Of a stretch of 64,000 nt of DNA, positions 1-13,600 are shown piece after piece. Made by a program: the position numbers and the translations under genes. The notes beneath the pieces were generated by a model. It was not told the origin of the DNA. It saw only the letters and a list, made by a program, of their open reading frames with translations, and ran no database searches. Source of the stretch: Campylorhamphus procurvoides (Eukaryota > Chordata > Aves > Passeriformes > Dendrocolaptidae); the NCBI GenBank assembly GCA_013396655.1, contig WBMV01001906.1, forward strand, positions 1,208,166 through 1,272,165. The letters are read 5' to 3'. Numbering within the stretch: position 1 is the stretch's first letter; every line of letters starts with the position of its first letter.

Positions 1-3000
1 CAACTGGCAATGCACTCCAGCTGTGAGCCCTGTGCTCCCTGCTCTGTGCTCACAAATGAGCTGGAGAGAAATGTGGTGTGTTCATGGCCAACCTGTGAGC
101 TCCAGGGGATGTGCTGTGTTGGATGATCCCTTATGAATTATTTGCTGGACACTAATGGGAGCATAGCAGCCACGAATGGATAAATGTGCCCTCTCCAGTA
201 AAAATTTGGTTCCTTAATGGAGATGCAAAGGCAGTCATCCATCCTTTTCAATGTTTAAAGTAAAAACTGCCTGCTTGTTAGCTGCGATTTATTGTTTTTG
301 CTTGGGTCCTACAAATGGAATGGATTCAGAAGGTTAAGCCCAGATGAGCTCATGCTGTTCAGCTGGATGATATTAGGAGTTAATCCTTTTGCGTGGTTCC
401 ATATTCTGTAATACCTCTCAAGCCTGATGATTGCAGCTGTATTTTAAAGGCTTTTTTTTTAAAGATAATCTGGTGGAAACATGAAGCTGGTAGAAATAAA
501 AAATATTCTCTTCTTTCTGTAGAAAAGACACAGTATTTGTTTCCATATTTAAACTTTTCTTTGAACTGGCTTGCAAAACAAACTCAAGATTAACTACAAC
601 CTTCCAGTGATGACTTTTGAAATTCAAATCTATGATAGAAATGCAACTGGTAATGTTTCCCACAACTGCTGCAAGTAATTAAAGGTCTCCTTCACAATTT
701 TAATAACCTGCTTTTTTTTTGGCTTCTCAATAACTCTTTTGTTCCTTGTGGTTTTGCTTTGCTTTGTGTTGCTGGCACTTAAAATGGCTGGTTTCTGGGA
801 TCCCATGAGCTGCTAGGTGTTTTAAATGTCTCATCAACTAGGTAATTTTATAGCCTTCTGGCTATGAGATAATTAAATATATATATAACAAATCAACCTT
901 GCAGACTGAAACTCAAAGTGTGTGCTTGGTTGACCCAGGGGTCCCAGTAGGGGTTATTTGTTTGATTCCCAAGCTAACAGAATGTTTTGGGGATTTGCTA
1001 CTTATGTGAAATCCTCGTACCAGGTTTCTGAGCCATCTATCAAACAGCTGATCCACTCATCCAGGTTAACCTCCTTGTTTCCATCTGTGTCACAGGACTC
1101 AGAGGATGGAAAGTGGATCGCAAATAACAGGCTTGCTCTCTTTGAAGAATTGTGAGAATGCTGCAATGCCCCAAGTGTTTGCAACATGCCTCTGAGCTAA
1201 ATATCAATTAAAGTAAGCTTACTTTTGAAAGAAAGCCAGTGTTGCTAACTCAGGCTTTCTTTTGAAATCTCATGAGTTCTATTTACAGCTTTTGTATAAA
1301 AATAAGAGAGGTTCATATTGTTGCAAAGAAACATGATCTGAGGAAATCCCAGTAACAGGAAAATCAGAAAGTAGAGTAAAGGGTTTAGTAAGGTAAGCAC
1401 GTTTGTCTGAGTTTAAAAACAAAAGCCTCTAGAATGCTGTGGTTTAGATAGCTGGCCTGGTCTAGGGCCAAGGAGACCTAGTAAGGAGCTCTTTCTCTTT
1501 TCTAATAGTATTTAGTGTATTAGCTGTTACTCCAAGCTTCTTGTGGGCATGTGCTCTGTGCAAAGAAATGAACTCTGCAGGCACAAGGCAGGGAGGCTAT
1601 TTTCAAGATTTCTCTGATCTGTAAGTCAATAGAGTAATTCTGAGGGCCTGACTTTCAGTTTAGAAATTCTAAGGTTTACCAGTGCCAGAAAGAAAAGAAA
1701 AAGTAACAGAAAGGGTGTTTGTAAGGGGAGTAAGTGATGGAGGAGGAAAAAAAATCACAGTATTCTTGTCATTCATACTTTTCAATTGGTATTTTTTCAT
1801 ATGCTTCCTTGATTCTTTTTCCACTCCTTTGTCTGTTCTCCTTTGCTTATCACCTCCTTAGGTTCAAATACTCATTGCTAGAAACCATTTTTCCTACATT
1901 TTATCTGCAGAAATGTGTAGAAGATATTAGAGTTTCAGGCACTCCTGTTCTAGGTTGGAATTTATGTTACTAAAATAGATTAACAGCATGGAAATTTGGC
2001 CAAGAATAGAATATCAGGTGTTCTGCTGTTACAGAATAGCTGGTCTTAAAGTTCATGAGTCTGAATTGACTGGACCAAATGGGAAGTAATTGCTGATAAA
2101 CATGAGACTTTCGACTTATTTTTTTGGTTGTAATAGTTCTCAAGGTTTAGTCTTTCAGTTTGTCCTCTCTTGTATAGGCTAAAAAGCTTCCTAATTGAGG
2201 CTGAACTAAGGCTTGAAAAAGATTTTAGTTCTCTGCTGTCTCTCAGAATGACCTTTGGCAAATCTGATCTTGGTGCATCTGCTCAAGAGAAACAGTTCAC
2301 CTGCCCCAGGAGGGGCAGAGGTCAGTCATTAGTGCTTGCAGTGCCTGGGACTCAGGGGAATGAGGAGCACACCAAGGCCTACAGAGGCCATTGGATTTCT
2401 AGGGAGAAATTTGGAAATACTTGTCCTTATTTACTCCATGATATGACTAGTTTGTGAATTGGTTTAAATCAGTGTGGCCAAAGTCTGCTTAGCTTTCACA
2501 TGAAGCAGCAGTAACATGAGCTGTGAGCCTTAACAGACTGATGCTGTCACTGTCAGATGCTTGTCAGTAATGTTATCCATGCTAGTACCAGCCAGGCTGT
2601 TTTAGCAGGCTCTCTTGTGGAGTACCTGCATGCCACCACCCTAACATGCAGCTCACTAGCTTGTTCTTCATGTCTCATACTGTAGCTTTGTCTCAGTGCT
2701 GCTGTGAAAATTGCTCAATGAGGTGAGCATCCAGTCCATAAACTAGGATGCTGTACTGTTCTGGCAGGATGAGTAACCAGAATCTAGTCCCCCAGTGCTC
2801 TGCACTTAAGTAGGTGGCCCTGTAAAAGCCTCTGGGAAGTATGAAATGTGTAGCTGAAAGGTCCCTGCTGTTGTACTTTCAGTCCAAGTTGGAGCTCCAG
2901 GAGGTAGTGCTGCCTGCTGAGCACTCAGCACATCAGCTCTTTGTGTTGGGCTTCAACCACACTGAGAAGGATGGGGGAGCTCTCCAGAGGGGCAGGAGGT

Positions 3001-3504
3001 ACCTTCCCATCCCCTGCGCCTCAGGTAATGCACCTGGAAATGAAATGTGTTGCATTTAAGAGGAGAGAAGCACATTTGGAAAAGCAAGTGGAACTTTCTG
3101 CCTCCCCATTTTATAGAAATGATGTTTGTTATTTAACAGGAGGGGATTTTCACTGGAACATCTAGTGGAACAGAGCTTCAGCACACTGTGCCAGGCAAGC
3201 TGTAGGTAATGAAGCTCTTTCCTTTCAGCTTTTTGGCTACATCTGTGGTTTCTGTTCTGCTCTAAGGGGTACTCTCCGCTGGAATATTCCCAAAAGGGAA
3301 TAAAGAAATAATGTTGGACAACCAAAGCAGTTTTGTAATACTGGAAGTTCAGACATCCTCTGTGTATTTTTGAAAATATGAGAAAACAAGAGTGATACAA
3401 AGGTTCAGAGCTGTAAGTCTGACTTTAGCCACCAAGGATTTTGGCTGCAGGAGTAGCTGAACATTCCAGGAGGGGGATCAGGCACAGCATTGCCAGCTGG
3501 GTAA
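1..3504. other. Intergenic DNA, no gene recognised
   Basis: No open reading frame here looks like a protein I know, and the longest frames (up to about 114 codons) lack start context, splice signals or recognisable motifs. The stretch is ordinary mixed-composition vertebrate intergenic sequence. It contains a short TA run near 880-890 and an HindIII-centred 16-bp palindrome at 1210-1225 followed by a second inverted repeat (1228-1237 with 1253-1262). In mammals the gene upstream of CCSER2 on this strand is RGR. I looked for its opsin exons and did not recognise any. Confidence 0.6.
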
Positions 3505-4060
3505 GGGAGGGGATTGTCCCACTCTGCTCTGCACTGGGGTGGCCTCACCTTGGATATTGTGGATAGTTTTGGGCACCATAATATAAGAAAAGCTTATAAG
3601 AAAAGCTATTAAGCCATTAGAGAGTGTCCAAAGGAAGGCAATGAAGATGGTGAAGGGCCTTGAGGGGAAGCTGTGTGAGAAGTGGCTGAGGGCACTTGGT
3701 TTGTTCAGCTGGAGAAGAGACTGAGGGGAGACCTCCCTGCAGTTACAGCTTCCTTGTGAGGGGAAAAGGAGGGGCAGGCTCTGGTCTCTGCTCTGTGCTG
3801 ACAGTGACAGGACCCCAGGGAATGGCCTGCAGTTGTGCTGGGGGGTTTATGCTGGACCTCAGAATGAGGCTCCTCACCCAGAGAGTGACTGGGGACTGGA
3901 ACAAGCTCCCCAGGGCAGTAGTCAAGCACCAAGCCTGGCAGAGTTCAAGAAGTATTTGGACAATCATCTCAGGTGGTCTCTTGGGGATGGTCCTGTGCAG
4001 TGCCAGGAGTTTAACTATGGCTCTTGAAGTTCCCTTCCAGCTCAGAATATTCTATGACCT
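3505..4060 (+). mobile_element. CR1 LINE, 5'-truncated 3' end
   Basis: This matches the 3' part of the avian CR1 retrotransposon in sense orientation. Visible hallmarks in order are the TTGTTCAGCTGGAGAAGAG-type motif (about 3700), GGGAGACCTCC, a degraded CTGGACCTCAGAATGAGGCTCC segment, GGACTGGAACAAGCTCCCCAGGGCAG (split over 3890-3920), the GGTCCTGTGCAG segment, and a terminal TTCTATGACC (to about 4059). It has no intact reading frame; the frames at 3696-4067 are fortuitous. Long stretches are nearly identical to the copy at 31490-31920, so both belong to one subfamily. The 5' boundary is approximate. Confidence 0.85.
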
Positions 4061-7000
4061 TGGCTGATAATGGCTTCTTCAAAGGGAATTTTGTTCCTCT
4101 GATTTGCTGAACTTCAAATACACCATAAAAAGAGTGGACAGGGGCATCAATTCCTTGTGATAGCAAAAAAAAACAAACCCTTTTGCCAGACCCACTCTTA
4201 AGATCCTATAAAAGTACTAAGTTATTATGGGTTAAAGCAATGTCCTGGTTTACATGCAAGTTAAAAGACAAGTCGACAAAATGCTTTTTAGTTAAGTTTC
4301 GCTAAAAAGGTGCATTAACTCTGACATACTTCAAGATTTTGAGAAGACTCAGGTTAAATTACATGATATGCAAGATGCAAGGAACAGCGTTTTTTGAGGT
4401 TGAGTGAGATGGAGAGGATAAGAACTCTAAGATGCTTTCAGTTTCAGTGCTTCCCAGTGAGAAATGAAATACAGAATCAATAAATGCTATGTCATGCCAA
4501 TGGAAAGAACGAATTAACTTAAACCATGCAAGAGCACTGAAGAGTTGTTAACTGATTAACAAATGGCTCAGGAAAAAGTCTGGAATGTTGCTGTGCATTG
4601 CTCAGCAAACTGTGTGCCAGGCTGAAAAAGACAAGTGACCAGCATTTATGGGACAGAAAACCAGACTGGATGTGTGGCAGGGCATGGGAGAGCTATAACC
4701 TGGCACCCTGTTTGGTCCTCAGCAGCCTGGAAGGTGCATTAGGAATTGAAAACGACTTTCATATCATACCTTTTGGTATCATTGCAGTTTCCCCAGTGTG
4801 TTTGGATTGCATGTCACTTCTTGGCCTGGAGCAGGGGCAATGCACACATACACTTCAGAATTGTTCTTGGCTTTCATTGTCTGACATGAGTGTCCAACAG
4901 CTTAGCTGCTTTTTGTGAGCCTGCACAGCTTTTTCCTGAAACAGGAAAGGGAATGCAAGAGGAGAGGTCTGCCTTTACCTTCCCCAGCTTGTGCCAGAGA
5001 TGGTAATTTCCAGGGAAAGCAGGCACTTCTGCAGGATCAGCTGCCAGGCCAGCAGTGAGGTTGCTCTGGAGCCCTGGATCAGGAGCTGAGCCTGATAAAT
5101 ATGTTGCTCTGCTTGGTCAGTGACTCTTTTATGAGTCAAGCCAGTCATCCTTGCAGTTTGAAGGGAGAGGCCAAGCCTAGGATAGGGGACAATTGTTCAG
5201 CTGTGGCCTGAGCCTCAGTGTAGCCAAGGAGCAGCCCCTCAGCAGAGGGAGGGCAAGGCAGAGCAGTGGCCTGCAGGAGAGCAGCCTGGGCTGGGAACCA
5301 CTGTGCAGGCCACTGCTCAAAGGTGCCCCCTGCCCAAGAGCTTCCCAAAGGAAAGTGCTTCTCTGGTGGCAAGGAGAACCTGCAGGAGCAGGGAGGTGCT
5401 CCCTGCCTGCCTGCTCACTGAGCATCTGTGGCTCCTGCCAAAGGCAGTACAGTCCATGGCAAGGAATCTTCATATGTAATAGCTACTGAAAAACATCTCA
5501 CTTTAAGGTTTCACTGTAGAAAGGAAGGAGAAGGAAAGATGAGGTTATATGTGATTCACATACATTTCTCCTTGAGCAGGAGGAGGAAGGAGCAGACAAA
5601 TGCCTCAGGCTTTCACCATTCCTTCTGGGTGACTAAGCAGCAATTTTATTTTTAACAAAAGCTAATGCTGGGAAAGTGAACAGAGCTGATAGTACATCTG
5701 AGAGTGCCTGTGTCACTTCCTGCATTGTGAAAATCTGCTTAGGCCGTGGGAGATGCATTGCATTGCCTTGTATTGATTTTTCTCCTTCGGGTTGAGTGTG
5801 CCTGTGAGCTTTCTCCCTTGTGACAGATTAGGTCATCCCTGCTGAAGGTCACTGATGGTTTTTCAGCATCTTTTTCCTTACTGGAGACTGGGGTTTTGGT
5901 TTCCCTGTCGGTGCTTGTTTTGGCCAGCAGAGGGTACTAAATGAAAGGTTAATATAGGAAAAAGTTTTCTTCAGCTGTCAGTCTGGGCTCGAAGTCGAGG
6001 ATAAAAGCTGTTCCTCTTTTAACAGAGGGGCCTGTAACCGGCAAAATCCAATTAGAAATGCTGATATTCTCAAATTGCCTTTCTGTGCAAATTTGCTTCT
6101 GTTTATGCTTAAAACATTTCAATTTGAAGCTTGCCAATTATGCAAATGACAGCTGGCTTTATTCAGTGTTCTGTTAGCTGTGTATGCTGTTTCACATCCT
6201 TGGTGGCATCTTTTGTAGAAATCAATAAATGCTAATAATTAGGGTCTTTGTAAAAACAAAGCCATAAAAGTGGTCATGAAGTGATTTCATTCTTTAAAAA
6301 AAATTACTTTGAAGTATGTACGTTTAAAGCTAAGGCTTGAAAGCATCCATCTAAAGTGTTTATCCTGTAAGATTAACATGGAATTTTCACTCTATTTTTA
6401 TCCTCTTGCCATTTCACTTCCTCTTATGTCACAGCTGGTGTAATCTATCTTTCATTGCCAGATGTTGTTTGTCCTTTATTGGGAGGGGTGTTTGACCCCC
6501 TTACCCTACCTCTTTCCAGACAGGCTGTTTGCCAGGCTTGGACTAAGACCACCCTCTGCCTTTCACAGCCTATTGCTGCCTGTTTCTGCAAGCTCCAGGC
6601 ATGGCCTCACGGTGTCAGTCCCTGATTCAACATGTAGATGCTCCCTGGCTGGGACAATATGCAGACTAATGCTGCTGAGCTCGTGGGGCTGCACAGGCTC
6701 TCCCCTTACATAGAGTGTGGCTCACACTGGGGTCACTTGCTGAGCAGGCTACTCTCTGTGCCAGCTTCTTATAGCAGGAAAATCTCCCCTCCTCTGCTGT
6801 CCCAGACCTGGGGACAGAAGTATTGCCCAGCTGGTGTTAGTGTGTCACAGAGGTTATGCACAGTGTCAGTAACACTGAACTTGTATGGCTCCAGAGGTGC
6901 TGGCAGAGCCCCTGGGCTGTCCCTGAGAAGGACTCTGTGCCAGTGGAACCGTGTCCCCTCTGCGTGCCCTCACTGTGCATGGCTGAGGCAGCAGCCAGCC

Positions 7001-7552
7001 TGGGTGGCTTCTACAACGTTGTGAGGGCTGAGCACAGGGATGTGGGCAACAAGTCTCCCCATTTGGGGTCATTCTGTGATATCCCTATGGATTTTGTTGT
7101 CATTTCTTTTTATTCCCTCTCCGCAAAACAAAAGTTAATATGTTAATATTTCAGTGCTAGGTTGTGACCTGCATTCATGGTTTCAAGAAAATGTTACTGC
7201 TATTTTGTTAACTTCTCCAGTCCAAACTTGTGTTCCCATCTGGGAGCAACTATGTGCAGAAGGGTGAAAACAGCTGTTCCCAGGAAAAAACAGGACTTTA
7301 AGAATACATTGTTAGAGAAACAGTCTATGAAGAAATAAGTATGGCATTTTTCAGCTCAAATTCTAATACAACTTCACATTACATCTGGGAAATACTTTCT
7401 TTCATCTAGCATTAGAATGGTATTTTGTAGTTATATTTCTTATACAACTGTATGTATTCTTTTGTCTTCCTGCTTTGTACATATAATGCGAGCATGAATA
7501 GTAAAACTGACAACCAAGTATTTATCAGGAAATGCAATTTGAGGTTGAAATC
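4061..7552. other. Intergenic DNA, no gene recognised
   Basis: There is no recognisable coding sequence. The part around 5150-5480 and 6460-7050 is richer in G and C and gives several overlapping frames on both strands, but none has a recognisable domain or a consistent splice structure. The part at about 5985-6250 is AT-rich and motif-dense and is listed separately as a candidate regulatory element. Confidence 0.55.
5985..6250. promoter_or_regulatory. Candidate conserved non-coding element (octamer and homeodomain-like sites)
   Basis: This block shows clustered transcription-factor-like motifs: an octamer ATGCAAAT (6140-6147) directly followed by an E-box CAGCTG (6150-6155), several CAATT/AATTG and TAATAATTA-type cores, and very few CpGs. 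Such composition is typical of vertebrate developmental enhancers, but here it is inferred from sequence texture only. Without an alignment to chicken or another amniote it cannot be separated from chance AT-rich sequence. Confidence 0.25.
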
Positions 7553-7630
7553 ACATGGACTTGAGGTTAAAAGCCCAGATGGACCCTGTCACTTCTTATA
7601 TGACTTGGGATACCACCTCCTTCTTGCATG
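7553..7630 (+). repeat. Possible decayed MIR-type SINE core
   Basis: The order GAGGTTAAAAGCCCAGA, then CTGTCACTTCTTATATGACTTGGGA, resembles the MIR core (GGTTAAGAGC...CTGCCACTTACTAGCTGTGTGACCTTGGGCAAG) with many differences. Only about 75 bases can be aligned by eye and the rest is unrecognisable. This is weak compared with the MIR copy at 38572-38790. Confidence 0.3.
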
Positions 7631-10600
7631 TTATTTGTCAAGCAAATCCTGCCAGTGGCATATGGAGCATGTTAAATCATGGATGTGCGTAGGCAACCAC
7701 AGAAATGTAGCATGGTGGGGTGGAACAACCACAAGTGTTGCAGGCATTTGCTGAGCCTCAGCAGTCTGGACCTTTCACCCTCTCAGCTGCAACCAAATGT
7801 GGAAAGTTACAAACCTTCAGGAACTGGTTTCAAAAAGTGATGAGGATGTGAAAGAGGTGTTATGATGGAAGCTGGAACCCAGCCTTGACAGTGTGAAACA
7901 TGTGTCTGCTAACATAAAACAGGAAAGAACGTTCTTCAGAAACCTCCCTATGATCTCCACCTGCTTCTCCAATTTCTGCCTGCTCTGCCCTTTATTGCTG
8001 TGATGTGACTGCTGTCTGTCCTTGCTGGCTGGAGTCCCTTTCCTTTCAGCCTGGCCAAGGGGCTCTGGTTTTTCTCCAATAATTCTCCCCGTACTGCTAA
8101 AGTCTCTTGGCCTTCTCACTCACACAGACCTCAAGCACACCCTCTTCATCCTTGTGAGCCAGCCACCTGCCTTCCACATCCCTCCCTATGCTCTTCTTCC
8201 CCAAATGTGTCCTTTGCTCTCAGTGATGCTGACATTGTCTAGCCCTTTGCCCTTCAGCAAAGTCTGCTGGAAGGTTTTTCTCTAATGGTTTGAGAGACTG
8301 CTGGCATGTTTGATGTCAGGAAAACAATTCTCTTAAATTCCCACACTATATCAAGGGGTGAATTGGGAAGGTTATCTACACTGCCTGGGATAGAACAACC
8401 CTCCTCTGTTTGGAGGGTGGGTTAACAAAGTTTAAAGTAAAAATGAAGTGCTTGCTTTAGGAAACAGCACCTTGATGCCATGTTCTGCCTCTGAGATTTC
8501 AGATGGTGTAAAAACCCTTTTGCAGAGTTTGGGCCCTGAGTGATGTTGAGGTGTCACTTAATAGTACTGCTGTATTATATACTAAGCTGTGACATGCTCC
8601 TTACTGACATAACCTCCTTATACTGTTTTCCAGACTGTCGTGCATTTCCTAGTTTTATTTGCCTCTTCCAGAGGTTTCTCTGGAGACTTCTATACAACTC
8701 AAATCTTTAAGTGTTTATTAGGAGCTTCAATAATTTCTAAACCTCTTTCTTTTCCTCAGTTATTTGCACTAAGTGTTCACTACTGCTCCTGGATGCTCAG
8801 CTGAGCAAGTCAAATGGATTCTTCTAATTCCTAGATTTTTCAAAGCCTTACATAGCACTTAAACATCATGATTCCCTCTAAAATCAGTAAGAGTTCCATG
8901 TCTGCAATCCTGTGTAGTGCCCTGAAAGAACAACCATAGTTATTATTCAACACTTCAACAATATTTTTCTGCCTTTGATTCTTGGGAGCAGATGTAGGTT
9001 AATTAAACTATAAACTAAGCTTTGCAGTAGGTGGTTATGAACATTATTTATTCATGATTAATAAGGCTAGTGAAAAGGACTCCTTTCTGTACTGTGACAG
9101 AAGTTGCTTGTGTATCTGTACCTTCAGGACACAGCACCATAAAGCCATGCATACAGTCTGCCATAAATCTTAACAGCTGTGCCATTTATTCTCATGTGCA
9201 GTGTAACACAGCTACATACAGAATAAAGAACCATTGTACAGTGCTCTGAGGCGGCCATGGTGTGTGCCTGGTAGGTCAGCAAAGTTCAGCTCCCAACACT
9301 GGGAGCTTTCATGTGCCAGGAGCACAGGAGGCAGTGATATTGTGGAGTGCCACATAATCAGAGACAGCCCTGTAAGTGATACTGCTGCTCCAGCCTTGTT
9401 GTTTCAGTTTGGGATAGACTTTACAGCAGTCTGCTGTCTGAGGAGGAGGAGCTGAAGCATGAAGCAGCCCTGTCCTGCTCCCATTAGAATCAATCAGAAT
9501 GCTGGCAAGGACAGCCATCAGTGAGTTTTGCCTCAGTTGAGATTGCAAATCCTCATGTGTAAAAAGCAAATGTAGCTGCTTGGCACGGCCCACAGAGCAT
9601 CTCTTCCATGCGCTGCAGAACGTTTCTCATCCCCTGAAAGGGCTTTATGTTGGTAATCAGTGCTCATAATTGCAGTGTCTGTTGGGGGAGAGCGCCTGCC
9701 CTGAGCAGGTGCTCATGCCTGCAGGAGTGCGAGGAGTCCAAAGGGGAGACTTCACCCATTAAGACTGGTTTGAGAGTACAAACCCATTTAGCCAGCTGTC
9801 AAGGCCTCTGGTTACTTTCAATTCCCATCTGGACAGGATTTGAGCCAGTGGCATAAGGGTAAAAAGTTTGTTATCCTGTTACAAATCCCCTGAAACTCCT
9901 GTTTCACTAGCTCTCTGTGCTGGTTGGGCTTTCGCTTTGGATCCTCGCTGGATGGGGAGGGCTCACAGCTCTGGCCTTAACATTCAGGGGCAGCTTTACA
10001 ATTAAATTACAGTTCCAGACAATCACTAGTGTTTCTAAAAATGCCTGACTGTCTTGAACATCCAGGCAGGGATTAGCCTAGAGGCATCTTTTAGTCTTAA
10101 TTGGATAATTGCCCAGCGCTGTAAAGGCATCTAAGAATGTGTCCCCTCCTCATTTTTCATATTATTTGCATGTATTTGGGTAATATAATTAGCAAAATGT
10201 TCTAAGTAGCTGTTGATGCTAATTACAAGGCTGCATCTGGAAATACTTGTAATGTCTATTTCTGCTATGATTTTTCAATTTGAAAAACATTATCAGATCT
10301 TAAAGCGGTAAATTTCAGCACAGAGAAGAGGATGTAAGAACAGCCCCTTGGGATTTTTCTATTAAAAGAAGCTTTCATAGCTCATGCCTCAACTTTTGAT
10401 AGCAAGGCATTATTAATAGTCTGAAATAACATTAATTCAGCAGATAGCAGAAAGCCCCCCTTCCCCATATTTTCATTTTCCTCATGTAAAATTCCTTGTC
10501 TTAGAACATATTTTTTGTATAATTAGGGTAACCTTATTCCTGTGTTGAAGATGTAACGTCAGGTGCACTGCAGACTCTGTCCTCTTAAAGTAGTGTTTAA

Positions 10601-13600
10601 CACCCCAGTTCATATATGCAATAGAATCCTATTACTGTGCATACTGTTAAACAGTTCCCTTCATTAGGAAGAAATTGCATTTACCCCATAATAGTCTTTT
10701 TACTTCTTTTCTGTACACCTCACTAGGAAACTCAAAACCAACTCAGACAAGTTTGTGTATCCAATAAACTGTTTGAGTTTCACTTAATAAAATCTGAACA
10801 GCAATTTCTGAGAGACATGGGAGATGACTATGTAAATTATATTTAGAAAATGTTTTCCTTATATCTAAGAAGACTTTATTTAATGTAAATTAAAGGAATG
10901 CGAACAGTTCTGGGCACTGTTTTGAAGCTGAAATATTTTGCTTGTTTCTTTTTAACCAGCAAGTGTTAGAAGTAATGTTTTCCTTTTTACTTTATTGGTG
11001 GGTTTATTTTTGTTTTCTTATATTTTAAATCATCTGGACACTGTCCATCCTGGTATAAGTAAGCAGGTCAGATTCTTTTATTTCAGACCGCTGCAGAGGC
11101 CTTAGCAACTCTCAGCATGTACAAAAGAGGAGGCTATAGGAGTTCACTGTCCTGTTGATGTGGTTGGAGGCATTTCAATTAGGAAACAATCGCTTTCCCT
11201 TGAAGGAACAGCACAGGATTTTTACAGGGGTTAAACCCCATAGGCCTGGATTTAGCTGAGAGATAAGAGTGAGCAGCTTCTATTTATGCCATGCAGCTGC
11301 TGAAATGAGCACATCGCTGGCTGGAGGCATCACCACAGCTGCTTTAAGTAGCTTATTGAATCTGAAGCTTTGCTGTTTGCTATTGCCCTTCTATTTCTTC
11401 TCAAAACAGACAGAAAACCCATGTTTGTTCTCACAGAATAAATACTTGTTCCTCTCTTTTTCTCTAGGAAAAAAATGCTTGCTTCTGAAAAGCAATGCAA
11501 GAAGTTAAATAATAAGCATGTAGACTTATCCCAGTTTTCCACTGTGCAGCTCTGAGCCCAGCCTGGGAAAGGCAGGGTGGAGGTCAGCACACTGAGCTAC
11601 TGCTGTTCTTCACCCTCTCAGTGCATACACAGAGCAGATGCTGAGATCCCCAAACTGGTTCCAGTTTGTACTGACTGTGCAGAATATGGTTTGAGACCAG
11701 GTTTGTAAAAACAACTTCAAAGCACAAAGGTTTTACAGGGAAACCTCTTCTCCCTGCTCCTTTCCCCATGGGGAGCCCAGAGAATTGGGATCTCACACGC
11801 TGGTTTTCTACAGGCTTTGACACAAGTGCATGAAATGCTGTAGTGCTGGTCAGTGCCTCATAGGCATGCAAGAAAAGGGGAACAAAAGAGATTTCAATTC
11901 TCTATAAAACTCAATAGAATAATTAAATTTTGTGCTGGCTGAGGCAGTATATAAGTAAAAAATGTAGGTGCTCACCTGGACTTTACACTTATTTTAAAAT
12001 GTGTAATTATTAAGTACAGTGTATTAATTTGTTAAATGATTTTATTATAGATATCTATGTAGAATGTGATTTCAAATTAAAACGACTGGCTACTAAGGAG
12101 CCAGAAACAAAACAGTCCCTGTATGAGCTTGGGAAAAAAGCTAGCTTTTATTTTAATTTTAGATATGGGCCTGGAAACGTCATAAACCTTAAACTGAATA
12201 GCATATAATGCATAATTGCATTCACACTGTAACTTTATCTAAAATTGCAGAATCATTTAAATATCTTTCCAGGGAAGAACATTCCATTCTTTTGTGGAAA
12301 TAGGGTTTCAACAATAGCAATATTTTAATGAAAGCCTTTATTGAGAACTGAAATTAATTACCGAACTGCATAAAAGGACTTAAATGAGGGAATTAATACA
12401 GTAGATAATTTGTAATGTTAATTCAAATCTAAAATGACTATGGGGGAAAAAATTCAAACTTCAAAGTTACTGCTTCAATGGGAATCTTCCATTGACTTCA
12501 GGAGGTGTGGGCAGGGCTTGGGATGATAGCAGAGTTGTAAGGAATGACTGAAAAAACACAAGCAATGAAGGAGTACATCAGTGTGTGGGTGTCAGTGAGC
12601 AGGTTTCCTGAAAGTCATGTGGGAATGGGCTCCATGTGTTCTGCACAACCAGAAGTTTCCTGGCACAAGGGCTGTTTGGGGCAGCTGAGTTTGCCTCTCC
12701 ACTGAGCCCCACAAGGAACTGGTGTTAATCACCCAGGGTGGGAAGAAGATTGACTGGAAGTCTGTACACCAGCAGGTAAAGCTCCTATAAGTTGCAGGCT
12801 CTAACAGTGTCAGGATAGTGTCGGATTAACCAGGGACCCGACAGTGCTAAGCTGTTGTAGGGCCACCTTGGCCTGACCCTAGGGCTTCCCCAGCTGCTGA
12901 GGAGCAACACTGTCACACACCCACAGCGAGTGCCACATGCCCATAGCGTAAATTCTCTAGGAAGTGCAGCCTAGGTTATTCCCCTGCTGCTGCAGGTGCA
13001 ACCTCTGTCTCGGGACATGCAGATTACAGGAGTACTTTGGTGCTCTGATGTGATCTGAGTGCCAGGGATTTATCCATCCAAACATCCCCCTGTGTGCAAA
13101 ACCCACCACAGCACCAGGTTATTGTTGCAGCTCATCTGATAGCTGAGGAAAAAATGTCTGTCCTTGAGGTGGTTGTGATTGGAAGAGAAAGGAGTTGACC
13201 CATCCAGAAATCTCCAAAAGCTACACAACTCACCAGTACACCAGAAAGCCAACAGGAGAAGGGCATTTCTTCAATGCCTCTGCATGGCATGTTTGTAAGG
13301 CAGTACATACAGGCTTTTGCTGCTTGGGATCCAGGTGGCCATTTAAGACTGCTCTAAAGGCTCCCTGTGTGCCAGGGGAAAGTGCTTGAATGCAATGGAA
13401 AGTGTTAATCTCATTTCTTTAAATGCTGCCATGAGTAGGCTTACCAGCTGGGATAGATAAATGCACATACCAACACGAGCATGTGGCAGGGGGTACTTTA
13501 AAATAAAACTTTTTTTAATCACCTAATTTAAAGTGGTTATGCTGTTCATTTAGTATTTCTGGGCCAGAACCTACATGATCTACTCCAAGCTATTATACAG

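Noticed and set aside
3696..4067. Frames of up to 123 codons, with similar ones at 31537-31860 and 39367-39744
   Set aside because: They lie in or overlap CR1 3' ends and do not read as the CR1 reverse transcriptase in any consistent frame.
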